From Deltaproteobacteria bacterium (GTDB taxonomy: Bacteria > Desulfobacterota > Desulfobacteria > Desulfobacterales > SpSt-501), in NCBI GenBank assembly GCA_016219005.1, contig JACRCN010000004.1, positions 107,054 to 171,053 on the forward strand: a stretch of 64,000 nt of DNA. Reading direction: 5' to 3'. The translations under genes and the position numbers were made by a program. Each line of letters begins with the position of its first letter. The stretch's first letter is position 1. Shown here in pieces: positions 1-9,131 of the stretch. The notes beneath the pieces are model-generated. The model saw only the letters and a list, made by a program, of their open reading frames with translations. It was not told the DNA's origin and did not search any database.

Positions 1-1076
1 TGTCCGCGGGTTTTTTCTACGGCTTTGCGTTGACCCAGATCCCGATCAGCATGTTTCTCGACAAGCTCGGAGCAAAGCGGCTGATGATCGGTCTTTCTTT
101 TTTGGGGATGGGCGGCGCCATCATGTTCTCCCAGGCACAAGGCCTGGAAATGGGTCTGGCCGGCCGCCTGCTGCTCGGGGTGGGCATGGCCTGCAATATG
201 ATGGGGCCCCTGAAGCTGCTCACGGAATGGTTTCCCCCGCGCACCTTCGCGACGGTTTCCGGCTTGATCTACGCCATCGGGACCCTCGGCAACATCGTGG
301 CCGCTACCCCGCTGGTTCTGATGGTCGAGCAGCTCGGCTGGCGCCTGAGCTTCCAAGCCATCATCGCCTTGCATCTGCTGTTGACGCTTGCCCTTTTCTG
401 GGTGGTGCAGGACCGGCCGCCAGCAAAAAGCGCGGCAGCGGCGCCGAGCGAAAGCGTATCACCCTTCGGAAACCTCGGCATCCTGATGCGGAGCAAAGAC
501 TACTGGATCATCTCGGCCGGGACGTTCGTCCGCTACGGCACCCATGCCGCACTGCAGACCCTGTGGGCAGGCCCCCTTCTGATGGAGGCCTTGCGGTTTT
601 CGCCCGTGCAGGCCGGTAACATTCTCTTGGCGATGAACATCGGCCTGATCGTGGGGGGACCTGTGTGGGGTGCGGTTTCCGACCGCGTTTTTAAGACCCC
701 CAAATGGGTCGTTGCCGGCGGCCTGCTGATGCTGGCGCTGGTCACGCTTGGATTGAGGGCGCTGCCGCTGGGGGCCGGCGTTCTTGTCGCCGGCTCAATT
801 TTCCTGGCCTTTGGGCTCGCCTCGGCCAGCGGCATGCATGTCTATGCCCACATCAAAGCTCTCGTTCCGAAGGACATGGCGGGCGCAGGCATGAGCGGCA
901 TCAACTTTTTTACCATGCTGGGCCCGGCGGTATTCCTGCAGGGCCTGGGCATTGTCATGCAGTCCCTCTATCCGCAGGCATCCCGCGGTCCAGAGGCCTT
1001 CAGCACCGCGCTGCTGATCTGCGTCGCCTGCCAGGCGGCGATCGGGGTGCTGTACCTCTTCACGCGCAGCAAATAG
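1..1076 (+). CDS. MFS transporter, 5' end cut by window edge
   Basis: Major facilitator superfamily permease; the substrate is not recognisable. The reading frame is open from base 3 upstream of the listed TTG at 30 (it reads SAGFFYGFALTQIP), so the true start lies outside the window and roughly the first one or two helices are missing. The remaining ~358 residues are almost entirely hydrophobic helices with the MFS loop signature DKLGAKRLMIG (helix 2-3 loop, D-x-x-G-x-[KR]-[KR] type) and a repeat-like SDRVFKTPKW in the second half. It runs convergently into a glycerophosphodiesterase gene, with a hairpin between them. Family call is firm; function is open. Confidence 0.85.
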   Translation, partial: SAGFFYGFALTQIPISMFLDKLGAKRLMIGLSFLGMGGAIMFSQAQGLEMGLAGRLLLGVGMACNMMGPLKLLTEWFPPRTFATVSGLIYAIGTLGNIVAATPLVLMVEQLGWRLSFQAIIALHLLLTLALFWVVQDRPPAKSAAAAPSESVSPFGNLGILMRSKDYWIISAGTFVRYGTHAALQTLWAGPLLMEALRFSPVQAGNILLAMNIGLIVGGPVWGAVSDRVFKTPKWVVAGGLLMLALVTLGLRALPLGAGVLVAGSIFLAFGLASASGMHVYAHIKALVPKDMAGAGMSGINFFTMLGPAVFLQGLGIVMQSLYPQASRGPEAFSTALLICVACQAAIGVLYLFTRSK

Positions 1077-1084
1077 TGCTTTCG

Positions 1085-1119
1085 CCCTCTCCGTTGTCCC
1101 ATCCCGCAAGCGGAGAGGG
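1085..1119. terminator. Hairpin between convergent genes
   Basis: A perfect 9-bp inverted repeat (CCCTCTCCG ... CGGAGAGGG, 17-nt loop) lies directly after the MFS stop codon and before the convergent glycerophosphodiesterase stop. No clear T-run follows, so it is at best a bidirectional or Rho-assisted terminator. Confidence 0.5.
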
Positions 1120-1174
1120 ATCGCGCTCGGGCCCTTTTCATCGCTCCATCCGGTTTTGAGGCAGCAAAAAATTT

Positions 1175-2197
1175 TCACGGATCCGCCAGCAGCTTCTTGA
1201 GCACATCCGGCCGGTTCGTCGTGATCGCATCCACCTTCATCTCGATCAGCTTCTTTAAATCAACGGGATTGTCGGGTGTCCAGACGGACACCAACAGCCC
1301 CAGTTGCCGCGCTTCCGCAAGGGTCTCCGGCGTCAGGTTCTTGAAAAACGGCGACCAGACCCGGCCGCCGGCGGCCTTGACCGCCCGGGGTGCGGAGCCG
1401 TCGAAGTCGTCAATGTCGAGCCCCGCCATCCAGGGCGAGGCCCCGGCCTGGTTCGGCTTGAGGTTGTTCAGTCCCGGGCCGACGATGGTAAGGTAGACGG
1501 TCGTAATCTGCGGCGCGGTCTTCTGGATGTGCGCGAGGTTGCGCCAATCGAATGAGAGAATCCACGTGCGCTCGGCGATGCCCTCATCCCTCAGCATTTT
1601 AACGACTCTGTCCGATATCGCTTCCGGCGGCAGGGATAGCTCAGGTTCCTCCGGTGATGTCTTGATTTCGACAAAAAGCCGAGTGGCGAGGCTGCACGAT
1701 TTCTTGAAGAGCTCGATCACCTCCTTGAACGTGGGGATGCGCTCGCCGTCGGCGGGAGTTTGCTCCGGATAGCGAGCCGCATAGGAGGTCTTCGGTTGCA
1801 GGCGGCCGATGTCGTAAGCCTTTAGCTGGGCCAGGGTCAGGTCTTTGACGGCCGGCTGCGACCCGGAGGCAATCCAGGCACCGTCGGCCGAGCGTGCGAT
1901 TTCGGGCTTCAGCTTAAAATCGTGATGCACCACCATCTGCCCGTCGGTTGAAGTCAGGACATCCAGTTCGATGGCGTCGACCCCCAGCTCGCAGGCCCGC
2001 TTGAACGCGGCCAGGGTGTTTTCCGGGGCGAGTCCGGCCGCCCCGCGGTGGCCGATCACAAGCGGTTTTTCAGAAACTTCGGCGGTGCCTGATCCGCCCG
2101 GTGCTTGGGACAAGCCGGGGGCGACAAGCGCCAGAAGAACAACCGCCGTCAGGATAGGTGCCGCCGTCAGATTTCGTTTGACTATGCTCCCATTCAT
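1175..2197 (-). CDS. Secreted glycerophosphodiester phosphodiesterase
   Basis: Hydrolyses glycerophosphodiesters to sn-glycerol-3-phosphate and an alcohol; GDPD family with TIM-barrel fold. The N-terminus (about residues 1-35) has positive residues, a hydrophobic stretch and a cleavage-like LSQAPG, so the enzyme is probably periplasmic. The catalytic HRG signature is visible in HRGAAGLAPENT, followed by ELDV and VVHHD, and the C-terminus has the VDAITTNRPD motif typical of the family. Length 340 residues fits. It is divergent from, and next to, the ugp operon, which would import the glycerol-3-phosphate it releases. A second, cytoplasmic-type GDPD closes that operon. Confidence 0.9.
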   Translation of the reverse strand: MNGSIVKRNLTAAPILTAVVLLALVAPGLSQAPGGSGTAEVSEKPLVIGHRGAAGLAPENTLAAFKRACELGVDAIELDVLTSTDGQMVVHHDFKLKPEIARSADGAWIASGSQPAVKDLTLAQLKAYDIGRLQPKTSYAARYPEQTPADGERIPTFKEVIELFKKSCSLATRLFVEIKTSPEEPELSLPPEAISDRVVKMLRDEGIAERTWILSFDWRNLAHIQKTAPQITTVYLTIVGPGLNNLKPNQAGASPWMAGLDIDDFDGSAPRAVKAAGGRVWSPFFKNLTPETLAEARQLGLLVSVWTPDNPVDLKKLIEMKVDAITTNRPDVLKKLLADP

Positions 2198-2335
2198 GGA
2201 ATAATTTCCACTCCGTTATCAATATTTAACACATGATTAGCCGTTTTCTTACACGGTTTTGATTTTTGTCGCAATAAATGCTCCAACGGAGATGTGAACT
2301 GCGGTCAAACCGAATTCAGCGAAAAGGAGGACCCC

Positions 2336-3661
2336 ATGAAGCACTTGCGTAATTTGAGGATGGCCCTTGCGGTGATAGCGATCATGGTGCTGCCGGGATT
2401 TGCAATGGCAGCCCCGGTCACCGTCAACTGGTGGCACGCTCATGGCGGTGCCCTCGGAGAGAAGGTGAACGAGATTTGCGACGGGTTCAACAAATCCCAG
2501 AACCAGTACCAGGTGGTGCCGACGTATAAAGGCAATTACTCGGACACGATGAATGCCGGTATCGCAGCCTTTCGCGCCAAGACGCCGCCGCACATCCTGC
2601 AGGTGTTCGAAGTGGGCACGGCGACCATGATGGCGGCCAAGGGCGCCATCAAGCCCGTCTACGAGGTCATGAAGGAATCCGGCCTGCCGTTCGACCCCGG
2701 CGCCTACCTGCCCACGGTTGCCGGCTACTATACGACCCGCGACGGCAAGATGTTGTCCATGCCCTTCAACAGCTCGACCCCTGTCCTCTATTACAACAAA
2801 GACATGTTCAGAAAGGCCGGCCTCGACCCCGAAAAGCCGCCGATTTCCTGGCCCGTGCTGGCCGAGATTGCCAAGAAGCTGGTGGCGGCCGGCGTGTGCA
2901 AGGCCGGTTTTTCATCCGCCTGGAACGGCTGGATTCAAATTGAAAACCTGAGCGCCTGGCACAACCTGCCCATCGGCACCAAAGACAACGGGTTCGGCGG
3001 CCTGGATGCCGTCTACACATTCAACGGCCCGCTGCAGGTGAAGCACTTCCAGCAACTGGCCGATTGGCAGAAGGAAAAGATTTTTGTCTATGGCGGCCGG
3101 ACCAACGTGGGCAATGCCAAGTTCTCGTCGGGGGAAGTGGCCATGTACACCGAGTCCTCCGCCGGGTATGCCGGGTTCAAGAAGACCTGCCAATTCGATT
3201 TCGGCACCGCCATGCTGCCCTACTGGCCGGACGTGAAGGGCGCTCCCCAGAACACCATCATCGGCGGCGCCAGCCTGTGGGTGCTCCAAGGCCACAAGGC
3301 CGCCGATTACAAGGGGGTAGCCGCCTTCTTCAACTACCTGTCCAAGCCCGAAGTGATGGCCGACTGGCATCAGGCCACGGGCTACCTGCCCATCACGCTC
3401 GCGGCCTACGAGCTGACCCGGAAGCAGGGGTTCTATGCGAAGAATCCGGGCACCGAGACCTCGCTCAAGCAGATGACCCTGCACAAGCCGACCGAGAACT
3501 CCAAGGGGCTGCGTTTCGGCGATCACGCCAAGACCCGCGACATCATGGACAACGAGTTCGAGGCTATTTTTGCCGGCAAGAAGACCGCCAAGCAGGGGCT
3601 GGATGATGCCGTCAAGGCCGGCAACGAGTCGCTGCGGAAATTCGAAAAGGCCAACAAATAG
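2336..3661 (+). CDS. ugpB: sn-glycerol-3-phosphate ABC transporter, substrate-binding protein
   Basis: Periplasmic binding protein (441 aa) that delivers glycerol-3-phosphate or glycerophosphodiesters to UgpAE. The chosen ATG at 2336 (MKHLRNLRM) follows AAGGAGG at a good distance and opens a Sec signal peptide ending near MAAPV; the upstream ORF extension lacks a ribosome site. The start of the mature protein, VTVNWWHAHGG, and the later YKGNYSDTMNAGIAAFR are typical of UgpB. It is the first gene of ugpB-A-E-C-Q. A 131-bp gap with a strong hairpin follows, as commonly seen where the binding protein must be made in excess. Confidence 0.93.
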   Translation: MKHLRNLRMALAVIAIMVLPGFAMAAPVTVNWWHAHGGALGEKVNEICDGFNKSQNQYQVVPTYKGNYSDTMNAGIAAFRAKTPPHILQVFEVGTATMMAAKGAIKPVYEVMKESGLPFDPGAYLPTVAGYYTTRDGKMLSMPFNSSTPVLYYNKDMFRKAGLDPEKPPISWPVLAEIAKKLVAAGVCKAGFSSAWNGWIQIENLSAWHNLPIGTKDNGFGGLDAVYTFNGPLQVKHFQQLADWQKEKIFVYGGRTNVGNAKFSSGEVAMYTESSAGYAGFKKTCQFDFGTAMLPYWPDVKGAPQNTIIGGASLWVLQGHKAADYKGVAAFFNYLSKPEVMADWHQATGYLPITLAAYELTRKQGFYAKNPGTETSLKQMTLHKPTENSKGLRFGDHAKTRDIMDNEFEAIFAGKKTAKQGLDDAVKAGNESLRKFEKANK

Positions 3662-3694
3662 CGGGTCTCGTTTGATCCGGATGTGGGAGTGGCA

Positions 3695-3722
3695 TCCTGC
3701 CGCGCGAGCGCTCGCGGCGGGG
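3695..3722 (+). terminator. Intergenic hairpin after ugpB
   Basis: The gap between ugpB and ugpA holds a perfect 14-bp palindrome (CGCGAGCGCTCGCG, 3703-3716) inside GC-rich flanks that extend the stem. With no T-run, it is more likely an mRNA-stabilising or partial attenuation hairpin than a full terminator. Binding-protein genes of ABC operons often have one. The role is inferred. Confidence 0.45.
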
Positions 3723-3792
3723 CGCCGCTCCGACCAATGATCAGACCTGCAGGCTGCATGCCGGCAGGGTTTTCTCGAGCGGCCGACCACCC

Positions 3793-4674
3793 ATGGAAAA
3801 ACGCGTCGTTTTCAAAAACCGGGTGCTGCCCTACATCCTCGTCGCCCCGCAGATCGTCGTGACCGTGTTGTTTTTCATCTGGCCCGCCTCCCAGGCGCTG
3901 GTGCAGTCCTTTCTGCAGGAGGATGCCTTCGGGACCGCATCCGCCTTCGTCTGGTTTGACAACTTTGCGGATCTCTTCGCCGGCGCGGAGTATCTCGACT
4001 CGTTTCGCGTCACCCTCACCTTCAGCTCCGCAGTTGCCGGAGCCGCGCTCTCGGTCGCGCTGCTGCTCGCCGTAATGGCCGACCGCGCCCTGCGCAGCGC
4101 CACCGTTTACAAGACGCTGATCATCTGGCCCTATGCGGTGGCGCCGGTCGTGGCCGGCGTCCTGTGGTTCTTCCTGTTCAACCCGACCGTGGGCATGCTG
4201 GCTTTTTTCATGAAAAAAGCCGGGCTGGACTGGAACCACACCCTCAACGGGACGCAGGCCATGACCCTCGTCATCATCGCGGCGGCCTGGCGTGAGATCT
4301 CCTACAACTTCCTGTTCTTCCTGGCCGGGCTCCAGGCCATTCCGCATTCCTTTATCGAGGCGGCCGCCATCGACGGCGCCGGCCCATGGAGGCGCTTCTG
4401 GACCATCGTGTTTCCGCTGCTGTCGCCGACCATGTTTTTCCTGATTGTGGTCAACATCGTCTACGCCTTTTTCGACACCTTCGGCGTGATTCACGCCATC
4501 ACCCGCGGCGGGCCCAACTACGCTACCAACATCCTGGTGTACAAGGTGTTCAACGACGGTTTCATCAACCTGGACCTCGGCGGCTCGGCGGCCCAGTCGG
4601 TGATGCTGATGATCGTGGTGATCACGCTCACCGTGGTCCAGTTCCGTTTCATCGAACGCAAGGTTCATTACTGA
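3793..4674 (+). CDS. ugpA: sn-glycerol-3-phosphate ABC transporter, permease UgpA
   Basis: Inner-membrane permease (293 aa) of the MalF/UgpA type. It has about six hydrophobic helices and the EAA loop seen as [20 protein letters not shown], which docks on the ATPase UgpC. The start at 3793 gives the typical [13 protein letters not shown] beginning; the ribosome site is weak. It lies between ugpB and ugpE in the operon, 13 bp before ugpE. Family and position are both decisive. Confidence 0.92.
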   Translation: MEKRVVFKNRVLPYILVAPQIVVTVLFFIWPASQALVQSFLQEDAFGTASAFVWFDNFADLFAGAEYLDSFRVTLTFSSAVAGAALSVALLLAVMADRALRSATVYKTLIIWPYAVAPVVAGVLWFFLFNPTVGMLAFFMKKAGLDWNHTLNGTQAMTLVIIAAAWREISYNFLFFLAGLQAIPHSFIEAAAIDGAGPWRRFWTIVFPLLSPTMFFLIVVNIVYAFFDTFGVIHAITRGGPNYATNILVYKVFNDGFINLDLGGSAAQSVMLMIVVITLTVVQFRFIERKVHY

Positions 4675-4687
4675 TCGAGGCCAGGTC

Positions 4688-5533
4688 ATGATGGTCGAAC
4701 ACCGCCCTGTTCTGACGTTTGTCACGCACGCGACCCTCATTCTGGGCGCGCTGGTACTGGCCTTTCCAATCTACGTGACCTTTGTCGCCTCGACCCACAC
4801 CCTCGAGGTGGTCACCAAGTCCTTTCCGCTCCTGCCCGGGAGCCACCTGGTGGAGAACTACCTGCGGGCCCTCACGGTCGGTCCGCGGGACGTGGGTGCG
4901 ACCGTCGGCACGATGATGCTGAACAGCCTGATCATGGCCCTGGGGATCACCTTCGGAAAGATCAGCATCTCGCTGCTGGCGGCCTTCGCCATCGTGTACT
5001 TCCGTTTCCGGCTGCGGATCGTCTTCTTCTGGATGATCTTCATCACGCTGATGCTGCCCGTGGAGGTCCGCATCCTGCCGACCTACAAGGTGGCGGCGGA
5101 CCTGAAACTGCTCAATTCCTATCCCGGATTGATTTTCCCCCTGATTGCCTCGGCCACCGCCACCTTCCTGTTCCGCCAGTTTTTCATGACGGTGCCCGAC
5201 GAGCTGTGCGAAGCGCACCGCATCGACGGCGGCGGGCCCATGCGCTTTTTCTTCGACATCCTGCTGCCGATGTCGCGCACCTCCATCGCCGCCTTGTTCG
5301 TGATCCTTTTCATCTACGGCTGGAATCAGTACCTGTGGCCGCTTCTGATCACGAGCGACCAGCAGTATTACACGCTGCTGATCGGTATCAAGCGCATGCT
5401 GGACGTGGGCGAGGGCCAGGCCGAGTGGCAGATCATCATGGCCTCCACGATCCTGGCCATGCTGCCGCCGGTGCTGGTAGTGATTTTCATGCAGAAGCAG
5501 TTCGTGCGGGGAATGACGGAAACCGAGAAGTGA
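4688..5533 (+). CDS. ugpE: sn-glycerol-3-phosphate ABC transporter, permease UgpE
   Basis: Second permease (281 aa, MalG/UgpE type) pairing with UgpA. It begins [17 protein letters not shown] and has helices plus the EAA-type loop [18 protein letters not shown], with the conserved G and the AHRIDG core. The C-terminus [13 protein letters not shown] matches UgpE, where the protein ends shortly after the RG(M/L)T motif. A ribosome-binding GAGGCCAGG precedes the tandem ATGs. Its stop codon overlaps the beginning of an intergenic repeat that separates it from ugpC. Confidence 0.92.
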   Translation: MMVEHRPVLTFVTHATLILGALVLAFPIYVTFVASTHTLEVVTKSFPLLPGSHLVENYLRALTVGPRDVGATVGTMMLNSLIMALGITFGKISISLLAAFAIVYFRFRLRIVFFWMIFITLMLPVEVRILPTYKVAADLKLLNSYPGLIFPLIASATATFLFRQFFMTVPDELCEAHRIDGGGPMRFFFDILLPMSRTSIAALFVILFIYGWNQYLWPLLITSDQQYYTLLIGIKRMLDVGEGQAEWQIIMASTILAMLPPVLVVIFMQKQFVRGMTETEK

Positions 5534-5662
5534 CGACTTCGCAAGAGACCAGACTTCTGCGTTGCGCTTCGTCTCGCTGTCGCCGCGGTGTTCCGGCAGT
5601 ACGCCGCGCGCCGCGAGACTCGCGCGCCGCGAATTTTGGCCCTTTACAAAGTCGTCTGGTTC
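5531..5662. repeat. Dispersed palindromic intergenic repeat
   Basis: The gap between ugpE and ugpC starts TGACGACTTCGCAA, continues with ACTTCTGCGTTGCGCTTC, and closes about 110 bp later with the inverted end ACAAAGTCGTC; the interior is rich in CGCG palindromes. The same start (TGACGACTTCGCAA...ACTTC...GTTGCGCTTC) occurs again at 51642. I recall similar short repeats between genes of related sulfate reducers. It reads like a REP/MITE-type element inserted inside an operon. Confidence 0.6.
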
Positions 5663-5750
5663 GCGAGGGTATGGGGAAGCGGCCCTATGCCGCGATGATG
5701 GACGGACACCTGGGCCAACGGGCTCATGGGGGAACCGATCTGGAGTTTCA

Positions 5751-6830
5751 ATGGCAGACGTCAGCATCCGAAATGTGACCAAGCAATTCGGCAAATCCGA
5801 AGTCATCCACGGCATCAGCTGCGATATCCGCGACGGCGAGTTCATCGTCATCCTCGGGCCGTCGGGCTGCGGCAAGTCCACCCTGCTGCGCATGATTGCC
5901 GGACTCGAGCAGATCAGCTCCGGCGAGGTCGTTATTGACGGGCGGGTGGTGAACCGGTTGGAGCCGGCCGAGCGCGACATCGCCATGGTCTTTCAAAACT
6001 ACGCGCTCTATCCCCACATGACCGTTTACCGGAACATGGCCTACGGGTTGAAGATGCGCCGCATGCCCAAGGATGAGATCGACCAGCGGGTGCGCAATGC
6101 CGCAAGGATACTCGAGTTGAGTGCACTTTTAGACCGCAAGCCCCGGCAGCTTTCGGGCGGCCAGCGGCAGCGGGTGGCCATGGGCCGCTGCATCGTGCGC
6201 GAGCCCAAGGTCTTTCTATTCGACGAGCCGCTCAGCAACCTGGACGCCAAGCTGCGGGTGCAGATGCGGCTGGAGATCCGCAAGCTGCACGAGGATCTCA
6301 AAATCACCAGCGTCTACGTGACCCACGACCAAGTGGAGGCCATGACCCTCGGAGACCGCCTGGTGGTGATGGACAACGGCTACGCCGCGCAAACCGGCTC
6401 GCCGCTCGAGGTCTACGAACGCCCGGCCAATATGTTTGTGGCCGGGTTCATCGGGTCGCCGGCCATGAACTTCATGGAGGTGACGGTTCAGGAGGGCGGA
6501 CAGGCGTTGAAACTCCCCGGCGACATCCAGATTCCTTTGAACGGATCGGCCCTTCCCGGCTGGGCCGGAAAAAAGGCGATCCTTGGAATTCGGCCCGAGC
6601 ACATGGAACTCGATTCGAAGGGCCCCCGCACGATTTTGTTCACGGTGGGTCAGGTAGAGCTTCTCGGGGCCGATACCCTTGTGCACGGCCACATCGGCGC
6701 GGGACAAGTCCCTATGACGGTCCGCCTGCCCGACGTGCACCGGTTTGAAAAACATGCAACGATCCGGCTTTCCATCTCGCAGGAGAAACTGCACCTTTTT
6801 GATCCCGAAACGAAAAAGAGGATAGTATAG
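5751..6830 (+). CDS. ugpC: sn-glycerol-3-phosphate ABC transporter, ATP-binding protein
   Basis: ATPase (359 aa) of the MalK/UgpC subfamily. The start at 5751 ([14 protein letters not shown]) is chosen because the upstream 63 codons of the ORF translate the palindromic repeat. The Walker [10 protein letters not shown] lies near residue 40, the signature [13 protein letters not shown] follows, Walker B is [12 protein letters not shown], and the switch histidine is in [11 protein letters not shown]. The C-terminal third is the regulatory OB-like domain with GIRPEHM. It powers UgpAE. Confidence 0.93.
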   Translation: MADVSIRNVTKQFGKSEVIHGISCDIRDGEFIVILGPSGCGKSTLLRMIAGLEQISSGEVVIDGRVVNRLEPAERDIAMVFQNYALYPHMTVYRNMAYGLKMRRMPKDEIDQRVRNAARILELSALLDRKPRQLSGGQRQRVAMGRCIVREPKVFLFDEPLSNLDAKLRVQMRLEIRKLHEDLKITSVYVTHDQVEAMTLGDRLVVMDNGYAAQTGSPLEVYERPANMFVAGFIGSPAMNFMEVTVQEGGQALKLPGDIQIPLNGSALPGWAGKKAILGIRPEHMELDSKGPRTILFTVGQVELLGADTLVHGHIGAGQVPMTVRLPDVHRFEKHATIRLSISQEKLHLFDPETKKRIV

Positions 6831-6834
6831 CGGG

Positions 6835-6892
6835 TGTCTGGTATTGGACCTGCTAAACACCCGAATACCCAAATACCCAACTACCTTTCCGA
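6835..6892. repeat. Short ATACCCAA-rich repeat
   Basis: Between ugpC and ugpQ lies a low-complexity patch with tandem AATACCCA units (CGAATACCCAAATACCCAA) and a partial inverted copy GGTATTGG just upstream. It is not coding in either flanking gene if ugpQ starts at 6909. It may be another dispersed intergenic repeat; copy number elsewhere cannot be judged here. Confidence 0.35.
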
Positions 6893-6908
6893 GATTGGAT
6901 TCGGATAC

Positions 6909-7667
6909 ATGAACCCATCGCTCGACCTGGCGCGATTCGCTCGTCCCCTCCTCATAGGCCACCGCGGCTACCCGGCCATATGCCCTGAAAACACCCTGGC
7001 CTCCTTCGAAGGGGCCATGCAGGCCGGCTGCGACATGATCGAGCTGGACGTCACACTCACCGGGGACCGCAAAGTTGTCGTGATCCACGACGACACGCTG
7101 GACCGCACCACGACGGGGAAGGGACCGGTGAGGGATCAGGCCCTCGAGGAGATCAAAGCGCTCGACGCCGGGAGTTGGTTCGATGCGCGCTTTGCCGCAG
7201 AGCGCGTGCCGGAGCTGTCGGAGGTGGTGCGGCTGACCGCCGGCAGGTGCATGCTGAATATCGAAATCAAGGAGAGCGCCTTTGAGGCAGACTTCCCCGT
7301 CGACGCTATCGAGCACCAGGTAGTCAAGCTCGTGAAAACAAGCGGAGCCCTGGACCGCGTGATCATCTCGAGCTTCGACAAGCGCATCCTCGAGCGCATT
7401 GCCGCCATGGACGCCCCGCCGGCCGTCGCCTACATCTCAGGCCACGGGGCGGAAAAAAGCCTATTGAAAATGCTTCTCGCAATGAAAGCCTTTTCCTGGC
7501 ACCCCCGCTTCAAGGTCCTCACGCGCGACCAGGTGGACATGCTGCATGCAGCCGGCTTAAAGGTTTTTCCCTGGACCATCAACACCCGAGCAGAGGCTGA
7601 AAGGGTCCTCGCCTTGGGGGTTGACGGCCTCATCTGCAACGAGTTGCGGGTCATGCGGGCGGATTGA
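6909..7667 (+). CDS. ugpQ: Cytoplasmic glycerophosphodiester phosphodiesterase
   Basis: GDPD enzyme (252 aa) without a signal peptide, so it likely acts on diesters imported by UgpBAEC, as UgpQ does in enterobacteria. The start ATG at 6909 (MNPSLDLARFARP) is preferred over the GTG at 6834 because the extra 25 residues translate a repeat. The catalytic HRG is in IGHRGYPAICPENTL, followed by ELDVTLT and VVIHDDTLDRTT; the C-terminus has the VDGLICNEL motif. It is the last gene of the ugp operon and only distantly resembles the secreted GDPD at 1175. Confidence 0.9.
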   Translation: MNPSLDLARFARPLLIGHRGYPAICPENTLASFEGAMQAGCDMIELDVTLTGDRKVVVIHDDTLDRTTTGKGPVRDQALEEIKALDAGSWFDARFAAERVPELSEVVRLTAGRCMLNIEIKESAFEADFPVDAIEHQVVKLVKTSGALDRVIISSFDKRILERIAAMDAPPAVAYISGHGAEKSLLKMLLAMKAFSWHPRFKVLTRDQVDMLHAAGLKVFPWTINTRAEAERVLALGVDGLICNELRVMRAD

Positions 7668-7773
7668 AGCATGACAGCTGTGGTTGCCAGGTTTGATCGG
7701 GCGGTAATCAGACACGGGCTTTGATTAAATCGGACATTCCCACGTTTGTCTGATAAGTTCCTGGGCGGGATAG

Positions 7774-8112
7774 ATGAACAAAGAACTTATTTCTGCAGAA
7801 AAGCGATTAAAACCCCGATACCCCGCACTGTCCGAGCATATGGTTGTGTTTGCTTTTCCGAATGCCCCGCTTTACCAGCTTAAGGCTAAGGACATCTCCG
7901 AGACCGGAATCGGAGTGATTGTGAAGCCGGATTCGACCTTTTTGGATTTGATCGAAGTCGGACAGGAAACGAATGTTGAACTGCTCGCGCCACAGGAATC
8001 ACGGCACATGCAAGGATGTTATAGGGCCAGAATAGCGCATATCACGGATCTTGAAGAGGGAAGATTCAAGGGCCATAAATTGGTCGCACTGGAGTTGAAA
8101 TCCAAATATTGA
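7774..8112 (+). CDS. PilZ-domain protein
   Basis: Small cytoplasmic protein (112 aa) probably binding cyclic di-GMP. The two halves of the PilZ ligand motif are present: RLKPR (RxxxR, residues 11-15) and DISETG (D/NxSxxG, about residue 41). The rest fits one beta-barrel domain with nothing added, so its output partner is unknown. It is followed by another small gene 28 bp later; the pair may be co-transcribed. No neighbour shows which process it controls. Confidence 0.8.
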   Translation: MNKELISAEKRLKPRYPALSEHMVVFAFPNAPLYQLKAKDISETGIGVIVKPDSTFLDLIEVGQETNVELLAPQESRHMQGCYRARIAHITDLEEGRFKGHKLVALELKSKY

Positions 8113-8140
8113 CCACCGCTCTTGGTGCGGGGTGAACGCT

Positions 8141-8368
8141 ATGAGTGAAAGCCGGACATTGAAAGACAGAAGGATCAGGGACCCGTATCTTGACCGACGA
8201 TCCGGTGAGGATAGACGTGAGGCCTATGCGTTAGGGTATTTTGCGCATGGCGGAATCGAAAGAAGAAGCGGGGTTGAAAGCAGACAGAAGGGGGAACGTC
8301 GTGCTCAATGTGTTAAGGTTAGCCAATGGTCAAGCGTATGTCCCGATACAGAATCACCCGTCGAATAA
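8141..8368 (+). CDS. Small charged hypothetical protein (DRR-rich)
   Basis: Short protein (75 aa from ATG 8141; the track uses a GTG three codons upstream). It is rich in Arg/Asp/Glu with repeated DRR-type units (DRRSGEDRRE, IERRSG, GERRAQ). Similar short DRR proteins accompany PilZ genes in related bacteria, but no function is known to me. The C-terminus has two cysteines. It could be a disordered or nucleic-acid-binding protein. Real-gene status rests on position, a consistent frame and the repeat pattern. Confidence 0.5.
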   Translation: MSESRTLKDRRIRDPYLDRRSGEDRREAYALGYFAHGGIERRSGVESRQKGERRAQCVKVSQWSSVCPDTESPVE

Positions 8369-8486
8369 TGGCAAACCGGCCTTAAATTTTCAGGATGACT
8401 AAAATGCTGATTTCATCATGTCCCGACATCCGCCGGCTTCATACTTTGTCTCCGGGCTTCCATCTTTAGAGGCTTTGCCCGTTGCC

Positions 8487-9131
8487 ATGCGACATCCCAG
8501 GGATCTCTTCCTTCGCAATCCTGACCGGATCTACTGCTTTGCCGACAGCCTCGCGCTTTGCCGGACGCTTCTCGATGCAGGGGCTCGCGTGATCCAGCTG
8601 CGTCACAAGACCGCCGATGATGCCGGTTTCAGACGGCTTGCCGTCGAGATGCTGGACTGTGTGAAGTCTTTCGAGGATGCCGTGCTGATCGTGAACGACC
8701 GGGTGGACATCGCCCTGGATATCGGCGCCGATGGCATACATGTCGGGCAGCAGGATCGGGATTACCGCGAGGTGGTTCGGCGAGCCCCCCCGTCGATGAT
8801 CGTCGGCGTCTCAGCGCGGTACCCCGATCTGGCACGGTCCGCCGCCGCAGCCGGTGCGACTTACGTGGGCGCGGGCGCTATTTTCGCCACCCCCACCAAG
8901 CCGGAGGCCGTCGTGATCGGGCTGAAGGGGTTGCAAGAGGTGGTCGCGGCCGTGGACATCCCCGTGGTGGCGATCGGCGGCATCACCCATGCGAGCCTCC
9001 GGCCGGTGCTGGAAACAGGTGCGCGTTACTGCGCCGTCCTATCGGGCATCAACGACGCCCCCAACCCGGCTTCGGCCCTGCGCCGGTTTTTGGCCGAGTC
9101 AGCCTCTTTCCCAGCAGATCAGCAGCGTTAA
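8487..9131 (+). CDS. thiE: Thiamine-phosphate synthase
   Basis: Joins hydroxymethylpyrimidine diphosphate and the thiazole phosphate to form thiamine monophosphate. TIM-barrel signatures are visible: IQLRHKTADD (pyrophosphate/pyrimidine contact), VNDRVDIALDIGADGIHVGQQD, VGVSA, YVGAGAIFATPTK and VAIGGITHASL. The ATG at 8487 gives 214 aa, the usual family length; the track ORF starts at 8418 and would add 23 residues not typical of ThiE. Its 3' end overlaps by 33 bp the convergent thiamine-precursor transporter gene, forming a thiamine locus. Confidence 0.88.
   Translation: MRHPRDLFLRNPDRIYCFADSLALCRTLLDAGARVIQLRHKTADDAGFRRLAVEMLDCVKSFEDAVLIVNDRVDIALDIGADGIHVGQQDRDYREVVRRAPPSMIVGVSARYPDLARSAAAAGATYVGAGAIFATPTKPEAVVIGLKGLQEVVAAVDIPVVAIGGITHASLRPVLETGARYCAVLSGINDAPNPASALRRFLAESASFPADQQR

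Noticed and set aside
3523-5986. Two long minus-strand ORFs (405 and 445 aa) across the ugp genes
   Set aside because: His/Asp/Arg-rich antisense translations of ugpA, ugpE and ugpC with no family signature.
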